Assembly (NCBI GenBank): GCA_008921705.1
Contig: VFFE01008521.1
Location: forward strand, 542,672 to 606,671
Source of the DNA: Burhinus oedicnemus
Lineage: Eukaryota > Chordata > Aves > Charadriiformes > Burhinidae
Length of the DNA stretch: 64,000 nucleotides
Direction of reading: 5' to 3'
A program made the translations under genes and the position numbers. Below are positions 33,251-44,101 of the stretch, piece by piece (the stretch's first letter is position 1; every line of letters begins with the position of its first letter). A model generated the notes under the pieces. It was given only the letters and a program-made list of their open reading frames with translations. It made no database searches and was not told the origin of the DNA.

Positions 33251-36200
33251 GATGAAATACCCATATATTAAGCAAGGACGTGAAGATGGAATGGGTAAAA
33301 GTTGTTTTTCTAAGTGACCAGCTTGCAAGTACCCTATTATTTTTCAGCTGTAAATAGCAAATGTGGCTTCAAGTTCCTGCTTACCTCTGAGCCGTTTTTT
33401 CAGGAAGATCGTCTGGTCTGTGCAATGGCCTTCTAGTCCACAGATTGGTTATTTGGGTACACTTTTGCCCTGGTCACCTTTTCTGTCCCCCTCGGTGTTT
33501 ATCTTTGTGGTCAGCATCCCTTACGCTGTGGTTGGGGCTACATTATCAGGAGCTAATAACCAGAAGCTGCCTTCGCTCTTGCTTCAGGAGAGCCGGGTAG
33601 GCTTTTCTCTGTGACAGGGCCTCAGCTCAGCTTGGAGGCATAATTACAAAAGGTGAGCCCAGTTTATGGAGCAGAGCTGGCATCCTCTCTGCTGAACATT
33701 CCCACATGTGTAGGCTGGGCATACTTTCTGTTATGGAGGGGTGCAGGGGTCAGCTGTCCATTTGGGGTACTGCAGGGACAGGACTTGCCCATGTGTCATG
33801 TGTAGTTCTCTAATGGATCAACACCTTTGAGTGGAAGAATATTTAATGGGAAATTCCCCAGCTGCAAGGTGCGTAGCACCATGGTGGTGGGAAATGTACT
33901 GGTGGTGAAGAGTACTGGAAGCTTCTTGGCTGTGGCAAAGATACCCAATGGCTAAGGTTAAGGCAAAATGAAATTCACATTGGAAATAAGTTGTGGATTC
34001 TTAACATTTAATTAGCTATTCAGGCAGATTTCCAGAAGGTGTAACAGATATTTTTTTTTTCCCATTGCTTTTAAGTTTTTAAATGAAGAGTGGATGTCTT
34101 CGTAGAAGATACACTCTAATCCAAATGTAAATTGTTGGGATCAATGCAAGAATTACTGGATGAACTTCTCTGGCCCTTGTTATGCTGCATGTCAGACTAG
34201 ATGATGCTAACAATCACTTTTGGCCATAAAAATGTATGAGCAGCAGAAAATTATAAGTTTGAGAAGAATAAAATGATATGAAATTAACTCCATAACAGAA
34301 ATATTTTTGCAACATAAACTCCTCTTTAACTTCTGTTGCATTATTTCACATTCTCAGTGAAAGCAACATAGATTTATAGTTGTATTTTAACATTAAAAGC
34401 AACAGCTGAGAAACTTAAACAAGGAAAAATTAATGTAGGTCAAAAGTAGGGGAACTGACTCCCAGTAAAAGGTTTATCTGCCCCTGTTATGTGCTACTCA
34501 GTTTTTCTATGGAAGAACAACTTTCTGCAGCCATTGCTTGTACTTGACTCACTCGAGTTTTAGAAATTCTCCCATTTCAGATGCACTAGGATTGAATAGG
34601 TAATTGACTGTGCCTTTCTTGATAGATGAATGATATTTGTATTTAACCCTCTCAGACAACTGTCTTGCAGAACTCAAAGCAGTCTCTTAACCTCTCCATG
34701 TTGGCTTGGCGGTCCTGGGAACAAATTCCTGACTTCAAGGGAAACACAGGTAGCTCTTGTGACTTTGCATATTTGGCATGTTCAAAAATCTACATAAGTG
34801 AATGGGAGATAGAGGCTAGGGCAAATACAATTCCTGTGTGACTACCTAAACTGCTAATTCCATCTAACATAAGTCTACTGAAGCAAGGTGTGTACATGGA
34901 AGTGAGTAAAAACAGAATTCATATCATGAACCACCTTTTTGCTTACTGGTTTTTTTTTTCTGAGAGTTGTCAAAGAAAGGAATGGAAATGGAAGCTGATT
35001 TCATAGTAGTTGGAAAGGTCTATTTTCTTTTTTTAATAAAAAGAGGGTGCAGAGGCCCCGTATCGCTATCCTTTTTCTTGCTCTCTCTCATATGTAATTC
35101 CTGAGGAAGGACTTGATCTGCCTAGAGCTGAATCATGTCTTGTGCTTTTGCTTTATTTTGAAAGGTGGAAATTTTTGAGCTGTGTGTTTCTATTTTGGAT
35201 GAGGTAAAGCAATAAATTCTGGTTTTGCCACATTTCTTCCCCTTGAGATTTTAAAGACTTGGTTCCCTAGCCTAACAGAGACCTGGCCCACCATAGGTTC
35301 CTCGCTGAGACATTTTCAGTGAGAAATGGTCTGGGCTGCTCACTTACGCTTTAACCAGGAGAAAAGGCCTGTTTTCCAAAACTCTTCCACAGTAAGAGAG
35401 ACATGAAGAGAACTAGATACTTCTTGGATGGAATTCATGTGGGCCATTTTCAGCTGCACCATTAGGATGAGGTAAATTGTAAATCAGAGAAATTTCTCTA
35501 CAAGCAACTACAGACTACTAGCTCAGCTATGGATGTCTGCATTGTATTTACCTGGTGTTGGCCATTGAACATTAACTAGGAATAAACATGAAAGAATAGA
35601 GGAGAGAACAGGAGGTAGTATTTTGCAAAAATACTTAATAAGGAAAAGACAAATGCTTACAAAGCAAAAGTGGTGTGGGAATTCATAGAAAAGGGAAAAT
35701 AGGAAAGGGGAGGAAGAAGAAATGTACAGAGGGCAAAAAAGAAAGGGGTTAGCTCTTTCCCTTTGCTGGGGCCAGGATGGAGAAAACAAAGGTGGCTATG
35801 TGTTTTCTTGTAACTGCACTAGTTGAAGTCTGGCCAAAAGAGGAAGGGGAGCGCTTGTTTTCAACAGAATATAACCCAGTGGCAGAGCTTGGAAAACTGG
35901 TGATTGTTGAAATCTTCTTAAGACATCGTTTTTGCTCAGCTGAGTGCCTTCTTTGATACTGCCCAAGCATACTCTAATGTAACAAGCACTTACATCATAG
36001 CATCCAGTGTGTTATATATTCCTCCTCACTTTGCCCTACATTTCTCTGGAAAACAGCCAATGTCTCTGTACAGCCAGGGGGAGAGTATGAGAAGACATGG
36101 CTACTTTGGACACTTGCATTCCACAGGGAAATATCAGGAGGGAAACTATTCCTCTCCCCCCCTCCCCCAAATTCAGCCTGAAGCTGCAGCCTTACCTATC

Positions 36201-37599
36201 TATACACAGCAGCCCCAGACTTAGGGTCAGAGTAGGTACATCTGCTCGAGTGATTTGGGGTAGTACTGAGCGCATTCCTGACACCAGAGCTTGATTGTGC
36301 TGTTAAATTTAGAAAGTGGTCCCTGGCACAGTTTTGACCTGGGATGACTAACATTCTCTCAAACAATTTTTAGACACTTTCTTTGCTTTCAGGTCCAAGT
36401 GCCCTTTAACCATCAATCAGCTGAGAATATTTTCTCTCCAATTTTTCTGAGATCCACATATCTAGGCTGTGTCTAGTGTTTCCTTGCAGGTTGCTGTAAC
36501 AACTGTGCTTTCTTTTTTGTTTCACAGACTTTCAAACCTCCCCAGAATCAGAACAAATTCCTCAGCCTTGGAAGCACCCCTTTGTTTGGACTGTTGCACA
36601 TATTGTCAGTGCGTGGCTATTGATTCAACATCTCAGCGAACAAAAGGACCATCCTGGGTTCTTACACTTGCCTTCAAATGAAAGTTGTCAATTAGGCCCT
36701 TCAGTTTCAAAGAAGTTTAAGCTGACCAAACAATCTGGCACCTATTCACTCACACAAAGGGGAAGAAATCAGAAGAAGTAAATATTGCATATTAAATCTC
36801 CTTGTCTATGAAATCCAAACAGTTGCCAAAATTTGCTGGTTGTCTCTACATCTCGGATACCGTCTCAACTCTTAATTCCAGAAGCTAAAGTGTGTATTCA
36901 TGCCACCATTGTCTCAGCTGCAGTCGAACACTGCAATGGCTTTTAATCTGTTTTATTTTTTTCCCTCTCTTGTTCCTTGACTCTGGAACTGTCAAAATCA
37001 CTTGCTTTATCTACTGCTCTGATAGTATAGCTCAGCAATTTGAATCTCTCCTCTAATTCCTCTTGTTTTATTTATTTCCTATTCTGTAATTTTCCCCCTC
37101 ACATCTTCAGCCAAATGGACATCTTTGTCTTCTTCTCTTATCGTAACCCCTTTAACCTGTTATTGCTCTGTTGGATCCTGTTCCAGGTTCATGGATGATC
37201 ATAGAAGGATTCTGACTGTATTTAGCTGGGAACTGGAATTAGTCCTCTACCCACCTGCATTAAATTTCCTAAATGCCTGTCTTTGTGCCATTTTTACATT
37301 TGCACCAGCGCATGGAATACCATCCAGGGCCAGACATTTTTTGTGCATTGGGGCTCTCTAGATTTTACAGACCTGATTCAAATCTCCAGAGCCTGTCGAT
37401 GATTGAAGGGGAAAACTAAGTATGCACAAGAAGCCTTGCTGAAAACTGCCAGACTGACTGGAAAACCGGGTAGGGCCAAGATGGTGAAGAAAGCAGTCTG
37501 GCTTTAGGTCCTATGTTTTCTGGTGGTCAAGCCTGGAACCATGTCCTGAAAAGACAGTCAGTGGGTCATTTCTCGTACGGCTCTCTAGGGAGCTCCTCT
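33251..37599. other. Non-coding stretch, no gene seen
   Basis: AT-leaning DNA with frames of 60-88 codons only. Translations from 35,523-35,789 and 36,469-36,681 are unrecognised. Many pyrimidine-rich segments occur, but no named repeat. Confidence 0.5.
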
Positions 37600-37740
37600 A
37601 AGATTGTGAAAGACCATTTTCCAAGTCTGCATCCTGCCTAATTTCCAGCTAAGATTTGAACCCACATCTCCTACAGCTCAGAAAATGTCCTAACTCCTAA
37701 GATACATCTGTTTTTTGGTGCATGGCTCTCCATCTATCCT
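37600..37740 (-). mobile_element. Possible tRNA-derived SINE head
   Basis: Read on the minus strand, the segment ends 'GAGATGTGGGTTCAAATC'. Its GGTTCAAATC closely resembles a Pol III B box (GGTTCGANTCC). An A-box-like stretch lies some 40 bases before it, around 'TATCTTAGGAGTTAGGACAT'. The B box falls at about 37,652-37,662. This is the usual face of an old tRNA-derived SINE of the MIR/AmnSINE kind. The A box is poor and the body is not recognised, so it could be a chance match. Confidence 0.4.
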
Positions 37741-39106
37741 GCTGAAGACCTAATGCAGCTGTACCATCTAATTGAACTGTATGGAAGGACGTACCAGCGT
37801 AGGTAAGTTCTGGCTTTGAAGCAGAGAAATGCATAAAACAGACCAGCATTTTTTTAGCAAAACAGTTTTTGGTATGAAAATGCACTGGTTTGTTAACATG
37901 TTTTCTTGGAAAAGTAGGATCTACCTGAGTGTGGTTAGTGGTTCAGACACAAGTGACCTGCACTGGGGGATTACCTAATGTATTCCTTTGCATACCTCTG
38001 AGTATCCTAGCCACCTTTCTTTGTCTCAAAGTTTTCTTGAATTCTTTCTTATATTCTTCTTTGGCCTACAAAATATTAGCCAATCCTGTGAGGGGGGTGT
38101 ACCTCTCACATTTTTTTTTTTCTTTTTTGAAAAAAGAAAAAGAATCCAATGTGAGAATAAAGTAGATTAACAACTTTCCTCTTTGGTGTGGAATACAATG
38201 CATGTTTTTAGCCAACCCTATTTGATGGCTGTTCCAATAATCTCTCTCATGTACAGATTTTCTTGTAAAAATACGTCCCTGCACTAGTTCACATTCTAGT
38301 TCTTTAGACAGTATAATGACACTCCCTAGTCTGTTATGAAATCCATGAACTTCACAGCCACATTTCCTATTACCCAGGTAGCAAAGATGCTAGGTTCCAA
38401 TCTACAGCCCTCTTGAGCCCTACTGTGACAATTTCTGAAAGGGCTTCTGGATTTGTGTGTGCTCCTAGGAGCAGCTGAGCTGAGCTGGTGTGGTGTTCTC
38501 TGGAGGCTCCACCTTGCCCAGCAACCCGGCACAAACCAGAGGCAGCCCTAAATGCCTCAGGGGATAGGTACAAGGAATCCTGTTGTCACGCATGTCTAAA
38601 TTAATCTGCATGCCCCTCCCCAATATGAAAAAAAAAATTAAAAAAAAATAGTTGAAACCTTGAAGCAGGGAGGTAGGTAGTTTTTCTCTGAAACCGCTGC
38701 CTTTTGAATGTTTTCAAGCATTTTTAAATGCAAAGAGGTGCCTAACCCTCTACTGAGCCCTGCTGGACTCACTGTGTCATGTAGTTGGGCTTTTCACGTT
38801 AATTGTGTGAAAGTGTATCTCCCTTTGTATAAATTTTGAATCCTTCATGCTTAAATTTTGTGAAATGTCTCTTTGTTCTTGCATTATGATAAAGGGGGGG
38901 ATAAAAGTACCTAATCTATCTTTTCTATCCTGCTCCTTATTTCCTCTACTTTTGATCATTTCGTCTTTTATTCATTTCGTCTCATCTCTTAGGTAAACAG
39001 TCCAATTCTGTTCCATTTTGTTGCATTTCTGAGGTTTTCCATGTCCCTAATTATTCTCATCACCCATCTCTGAACTCTTTTTCTACCTGCTATATCCTTT
39101 TTTTGA
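37741..39106. other. Non-coding stretch with a homopurine/homopyrimidine palindrome
   Basis: No gene. At 38,117-38,141 a perfect palindrome of 12-bp arms (TTTTTCTTTTTT and AAAAAAGAAAAA) surrounds one G. It is a low-complexity inverted repeat. Minus-strand frames at 38,777-38,959 and 38,989-39,195 might be shreds of an old repeat, but I cannot place them in a family. Confidence 0.45.
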
Positions 39107-39239
39107 CATTTTACGTGCAAATTGTTGCAGTTGCAATTTAGATCACTTAGATGCCCAAGTCCCTGACTTATGGATGCAATCAGGGACTCAGACATCTAAG
39201 TAACTAAATTGCAGACACAAATAATTACATTGCAAAATG
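39107..39239. repeat. Long imperfect palindrome with an 82-nt near-perfect hairpin core
   Basis: The core spans 39,132-39,213 with three matched arm pairs. They are TGCAATTTAG (39,132-39,141) with CTAAATTGCA (39,204-39,213), ACTTAGATG (39,145-39,153) with CATCTAAGT (39,193-39,201), and AGTCCCTGA (39,158-39,166) with TCAGGGACT (39,180-39,188). That makes 28 exact pairs with small internal loops (3/2 and 4/4 bases) and a 13-base terminal loop. Weaker symmetry continues outward to CATTTT (39,107-39,112) and AAAATG (39,234-39,239). It could be a decayed hairpin-type interspersed repeat, a MITE-like element or a microRNA-like precursor. The symmetry is certain; the nature is not. Confidence 0.75.
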
Positions 39240-42200
39240 TGCCTGCAAGTTTTGTGCCCATGAGAAATGGTTAAAGCTAGATTAAAGATCAGAGCCTTAA
39301 TCACAAGCAAAATATCCCCATCACTCTTTAAAAGGGAAAAGGTCCCCCTCCATTTGAGCAAGGTACTATCACAGAAAAAAAATAAAAATCTGTTTAAACT
39401 GTTCCTATATAGACCTATGTTGTAAGTGTAATAATGAATAGAATAATCAACCAGGAAGACATGGAACAGCACCATAATAGCTGAGGACCTTTACTGGGAG
39501 AGAAGAGCATGATGTGTACTGAGCTTCCATGATAACCAGTTTTTATTATTTGCATGTTTCCATCTTTAAAAATGAGGCTTGAGATTGTTTCCTTTGTGGC
39601 ATTGAAATATTTCTTCCATTTATCTACAGGAAGAAGGTCTGAGATACTTTGTCCATGTCATGATCCAACATTTTAGAAAACTCAATCTAACATTTCTGAA
39701 AAATATTTTGAACAAGATTTTATCATTCCTTCTCGTTATGAATAAAATGTCTTTCTAGGACATAGATTCAGCAGATTGCAAAGCTGAAGTTGTATTGTTT
39801 GATGGTGCTGGTAGAAAAGCTGGAGTGAGACCTCATTTTTTGCAAGAAACAAAAATATTTGAACTAGAACTTTATTTCCTAGATTTTCTATATTGGTTGA
39901 AACAGTTTTCATTGTCAGTTTAAAAAATGTAGCTCCTCTTTCAGATGTATGAAGAGAAGTTTTCACGCTTTTCTGCTATTTCTTCTGAAAGGAAAAAAAT
40001 CTTTTTGTCATTGAAAACCAAAGATTTCTAATAGTCAAAATTAACGTAATATTCAATATTGGAAAAATTTCTGTTCCATTCCTTCTCATTAAACTTTTTT
40101 ACAACTACACTGAAAAAGAAAACAAGAGATACTTAATAAATAGCAATATATAAATACTTAAAGTAGGAACTGGGTATATTTGAGAATTATACATAGTGGT
40201 AAACTTCAATTTTAATCCGTAAACATACATAAATTTCATAATAGTCTGGGCCTGTAATGCTACTCTGTCCTATGGACTGTGAGCAGAGGAAGAAGAGAAG
40301 AAAGCTAGAAGGGTGAACGTATAATAGCGTTTGGGCAATTTCAGCCAACTTTTTCCTCCTGTCCTCCCAAATTCTATTTTAATTTCTGGTGCATTTCAGC
40401 CCTATGTCTGCTCCAGTCCCAGCTTGTCTGCCTCCTTTGCTTTGTTAGTCAGCATTCCTAACTAATGGCTTTCGGTCGTCTTACAAGGCTGAGATTGGGT
40501 AGATATTATTGCCAAACCTTAGTATAGACAACACAAAAATAAGTCAATTTCCAGTATGAAATAAACTTCAAATCTCACCAAGCCTGCCTATAGTACCAGA
40601 CAGTCCTTTTCATAAGGGAGATTATATCTTCAAGAGTATTTCTGACTTAGCTAAATGCCACATTATTTACTAATGGGTCCGCATTTCAGATAACCTTGAA
40701 GAATTATTTATCCTCAACTATGTGCTTCTTGTTACTCACGTAAGAGGACTTACACATGAAGGAATCACTTAACTTTAATTAGATTGCCCATATTAAGTCC
40801 CTGAAAATAAGCATTCTATCTAGAATTGCTTAAATACTTAATCAGCTCCCAATCAGAAATCCTGTTTGGACAGGTACCCATGATCTTCTCACTGAAGACA
40901 ATGAGAAATCTCCAAGTAATTTTAAAGGGAGCAGAAACAAACTCAGTGCAAAAGCATAATATTTATTAAATGAAAGCCAATGAGCTCACAGAAAGAAAGA
41001 AAAACTGCACAGGCATTTTAGGGTTCACTTTCAGAGAATAACATCTCTCTGGAATTAAGCCAAGTTGATTAGTTAGGCTAACTAGTATGACTTTGAACTT
41101 TGGCAGAAGGAGAAGCACCTGAGAGGCTGAAGCTGATGCAGCAGCCTCTGAGACTCACAGCTGGTGCTTATTCTTGCGTGATCCAGATTTCTCCCTACTC
41201 AGAGCTCTGGTGGTTGAAGCTACTTTGCATGACTGTCTAGTAGTGGAGCAATGAATATAAAGACACCGCCTTTTCTACAGGTGGGACAGAGCAGGGGAGA
41301 TGCATCATTAGTGTTGCAAGATCAGGACTCAACAGCTTGGAAGCAGCAAGCGTTAGCCTTAGCAATCATGCCCCAATTGAAATGGGTGCAGCTGTGTGGG
41401 TGCTTCTCCTCTGCTCTGCTCCTGGTCAAATACATCTAGTGTGGTCCCTCTGCGCTTTCAGATGCCCTGGTTCATGTTGTACTAGGTCAGTGGGCTGCAG
41501 GAACCTCTCACAGCCCGTGCTGGTCTCAACTGTCAGCTGGGAGGCAGCTTTTTCTGTCACCTTCTTGCTGAGTTGTGTGGTTACCCATGTTCTATAGGGG
41601 AGGTAATGTCTGCTGCATGTGCAATGAACATACTGTGAATAGCTTTGCCCAGCTAAGAGGGTCTGCTACTATAAATGCTCTTGTGCCTGTGCAGGCTTTC
41701 TGTGTGTTCACCTCTTTCTTGTTTGTATTACTATGGCACTGAGGAGTCCAAACTGTGGTTCAGGGTCACAATCACAGTGCAAAAAGATTATCTTTTGCAG
41801 CTTACAACCAAAGCAGTAGACAAAAGTTGTATCAAAAGTCAGTCCTAGTGGCTTTTGGTATAGATGCTGAAAGGCCTGCTGTTAATGTCTTCAAGACAGA
41901 TACTTTCACAGGAAGGCTGCAGCTCTTCTGGAACCGTGGTGTTGAAGGCATTATGGATTGCTGATGGATAGCTAGAAATTTAGTCCTTGCAAGCACTGAT
42001 TGTCAACCAGTGTCCACGTCATCCCTCCACTGCCACCCTACTCTTCTCCATCCATGCATCTCCCTCATTGCTGTAGATGGCATATTTCCTCCAGCAGGTA
42101 TCACACCAGCTGTTATGAGCTGCCTTGTCTTCTCTGCCCCCAACCAATTTTTTTAATCCCATTAACATAGCTATGGTTCTGATTCTCTTGGAGAGGCCAC

Positions 42201-43300
42201 AGGAGTTCAGGACCTGAGGACATGGGTGATATCCTGCTGGCCAACAGATTTTTGACTTCCAGTAGTACAAAGCACCTGCAGTATCAGCTGCCCAGTACTT
42301 TAATGCTCTAATACAATTGGTTCCTTGATTCTCACTTGCATCAACCACAGAAACACCTCTCTTGACAGAAGTATAGTTCATGCTTATGGCCACGGCAGCA
42401 CACAGTTCAGCCTCATTTGAGATCTTGTGCCTGACCCTATATCCTTTATACTAAATTTTTAATTTATATCTCCTCTGGCCTTCAGGCAAATAGGTCTATT
42501 CTCTTATCAACTGCCTCTTCAAAGAACTAAGCCTGTAATGACAGCGTGGAGATTTCCTTCTATGTCTGTCCTGTTCTGTGGACTTTCAGACCATTTGAAA
42601 AATCTCCCTCAATTCTTGCCTCCAGCCTGCAGACTAGCCTGTCTGTATTGCACATGTTTTGTCCTTAGTTCCCTCACAGGCCTTATCTTGTAAACCTCAG
42701 ATCCATCTCAGGGGCTGCAGTCCAATTTGTTGGGATGTCTTTGCATCTCTGTTGTGCAGACCAGCATCTAGAAGTCACCTGTTCTGTCTCAGAAAACTTG
42801 CAATTGTTCTAGTTTATGCCCCCTCTCATTTGCCCTAGTAAAAATACATTAGTAAATACTGAATTAAGGTTAGCTGGTTAACACACATGTTAACTGGATA
42901 CAAATTTGAAGACTTTTCCCAATGGCTTCTGCTGAGCTAGATTGAGAGCCGCACCTGCAGAGACATATATCTTTTCCTTGCTTGTTACATCTAGTCATCA
43001 TTTTGATCAAGACTGGCCATGGCAACTTATAAGGGTCCAGCACATTTTTTCTGTATTGATTCACAGGAATCACTATGTCACTTTTCTTTATTTCAGTATT
43101 CCTGGTAATTACTTCGAGACATCATGTGAAGAATGTGTGCTAACGCTTTCCTGTTGTTAAGCTGTCATTTTAAAATTTTACTATAGCATTGACCTGACAG
43201 GAAATGGTTGTTAGATTATTGATGTAATGTCCATTGTGTGACCTAATATCAATTCTGATTGGCAGCTGGTTGATATAACACAGCCTTTTAAAGAAAATAC
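39240..43300. other. Non-coding stretch, no gene seen
   Basis: AT-rich from 39,500 to 40,900, then average. Frames do not exceed 124 codons (42,019-42,393, minus) and show no known domain. I recognise no repeat family. Confidence 0.5.
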
Positions 43301-43308
43301 ACCTTTTG

Positions 43309-43336
43309 GCTTAGCTGTGGCTAAGCTTGGCTTAGC
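43309..43336. repeat. Triple alternating inverted repeat of GCTTAGC
   Basis: GCTTAGC (43,309-43,315), TGTG, GCTAAGC (43,320-43,326), TTG, GCTTAGC (43,330-43,336). The middle copy can pair with either neighbour, giving two mutually exclusive 7-bp hairpins with 4- and 3-base loops. Its origin is probably a local inverted duplication. Confidence 0.8.
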
Positions 43337-43511
43337 TTTTAATAACACTCTTCCTAAGTTTAGAACACTTTTACATGGCACTTCCTAAAGCTAAATTGAA
43401 GGGATGTTCGATAACACTTTTAAATATTACTGATGTATGGCAGTGAAACATCTGCAATACATTTCAGTGTCAATAGATAGCTATTGATGGTTGTTCTAAT
43501 ATACAATCAAA

Positions 43512-43592
43512 CATCATCTGAATTTTCTGTGAATATTTCTGTAAAATATTCATTCATCATCTGAATTTTCTGTGAATTTTCTGTAAAATATT
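43512..43592. repeat. Tandem duplication, two copies of about 39 bp
   Basis: Copy 1 is 43,512-43,550 and copy 2 is 43,555-43,592, offset by 43 bases. Both start CATCATCTGAATTTTCTG and end TTTCTGTAAAATATT. Copy 2 lacks two bases in the middle of the unit. The short internal word TTTTCTGTGAAT is itself nearly repeated, suggesting replication slippage. Confidence 0.9.
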
Positions 43593-43759
43593 ACAACAAA
43601 CCACACAATACATCTGAAATTTGAAACACAACTCTATACACTCTATTTTGCTTTAATTGATCTTCATGACACTATTTTGCACTTCCCTGTTTGCTACAGT
43701 ACTATTACTGTGCTGAAGGTGATGAGATGGGTCAGATTTCTTCATTGCTGTATTCATGT

Positions 43760-44101
43760 CAAGCAGATGTCATTCTCATCTTCAAAAAGAGAAAGGAGAA
43801 GAATCGGAGGAACTACAGGCTGGTCAGCCTCACCTTGGTCTCTGGGTAGGTCATGGAGCAAATAATACTGGAAGCCGTTTTGAAATATATAAGGGATGAG
43901 AAGGTGACTAGAAGCAGTCAGCATGGCTTTATGAAGAGAAAGTTATGCTTGACCAACCTGATAGCCTTCTGTGATGGAATGACTGGAAGAAGTGTAGTAG
44001 TGGATGTTGCTTGTCTTGAGTTTACCAAGGCTTTCAACGTTATGTCCCATAACAAAGACAAATCGCTGAAGTATGGACTAGATAAGTGCACAGTGGGATA
44101 G
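43760..44101 (+). pseudogene. CR1 LINE ORF2 fragment, reverse-transcriptase N-terminal part
   Basis: A single plus-strand frame reads from QADVILIFKK through NYRLVSLTLVSG, a TAG stop at 43,847-43,849, then VMEQIILEAV, SSQHGFMKRK, CLTNLIAFCD and ends near KYGLDKCTVG before a TAG at about 44,099. This is the ordered set of CR1 reverse-transcriptase blocks: the NYRPxSL block, VMEQxxL, QHGFxxxxSCLTNLIxFYD and SKAFDxVSH. It aligns with the same blocks in the larger minus-strand element at 54,276-54,700. The catalytic xADD block and the 3' end are missing, so the copy is truncated or deleted at both ends. It is inactive and older than the 53-56 kb copy, judging by substitutions in the conserved blocks. 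Confidence 0.88.

Noticed and set aside
38777..39195. Minus-strand frames suspected to be an old LINE remnant
   Set aside because: A short stretch vaguely recalls the C-terminal region of CR1/L2 ORF2, but the ordered blocks are missing. The similarity is too weak to call.
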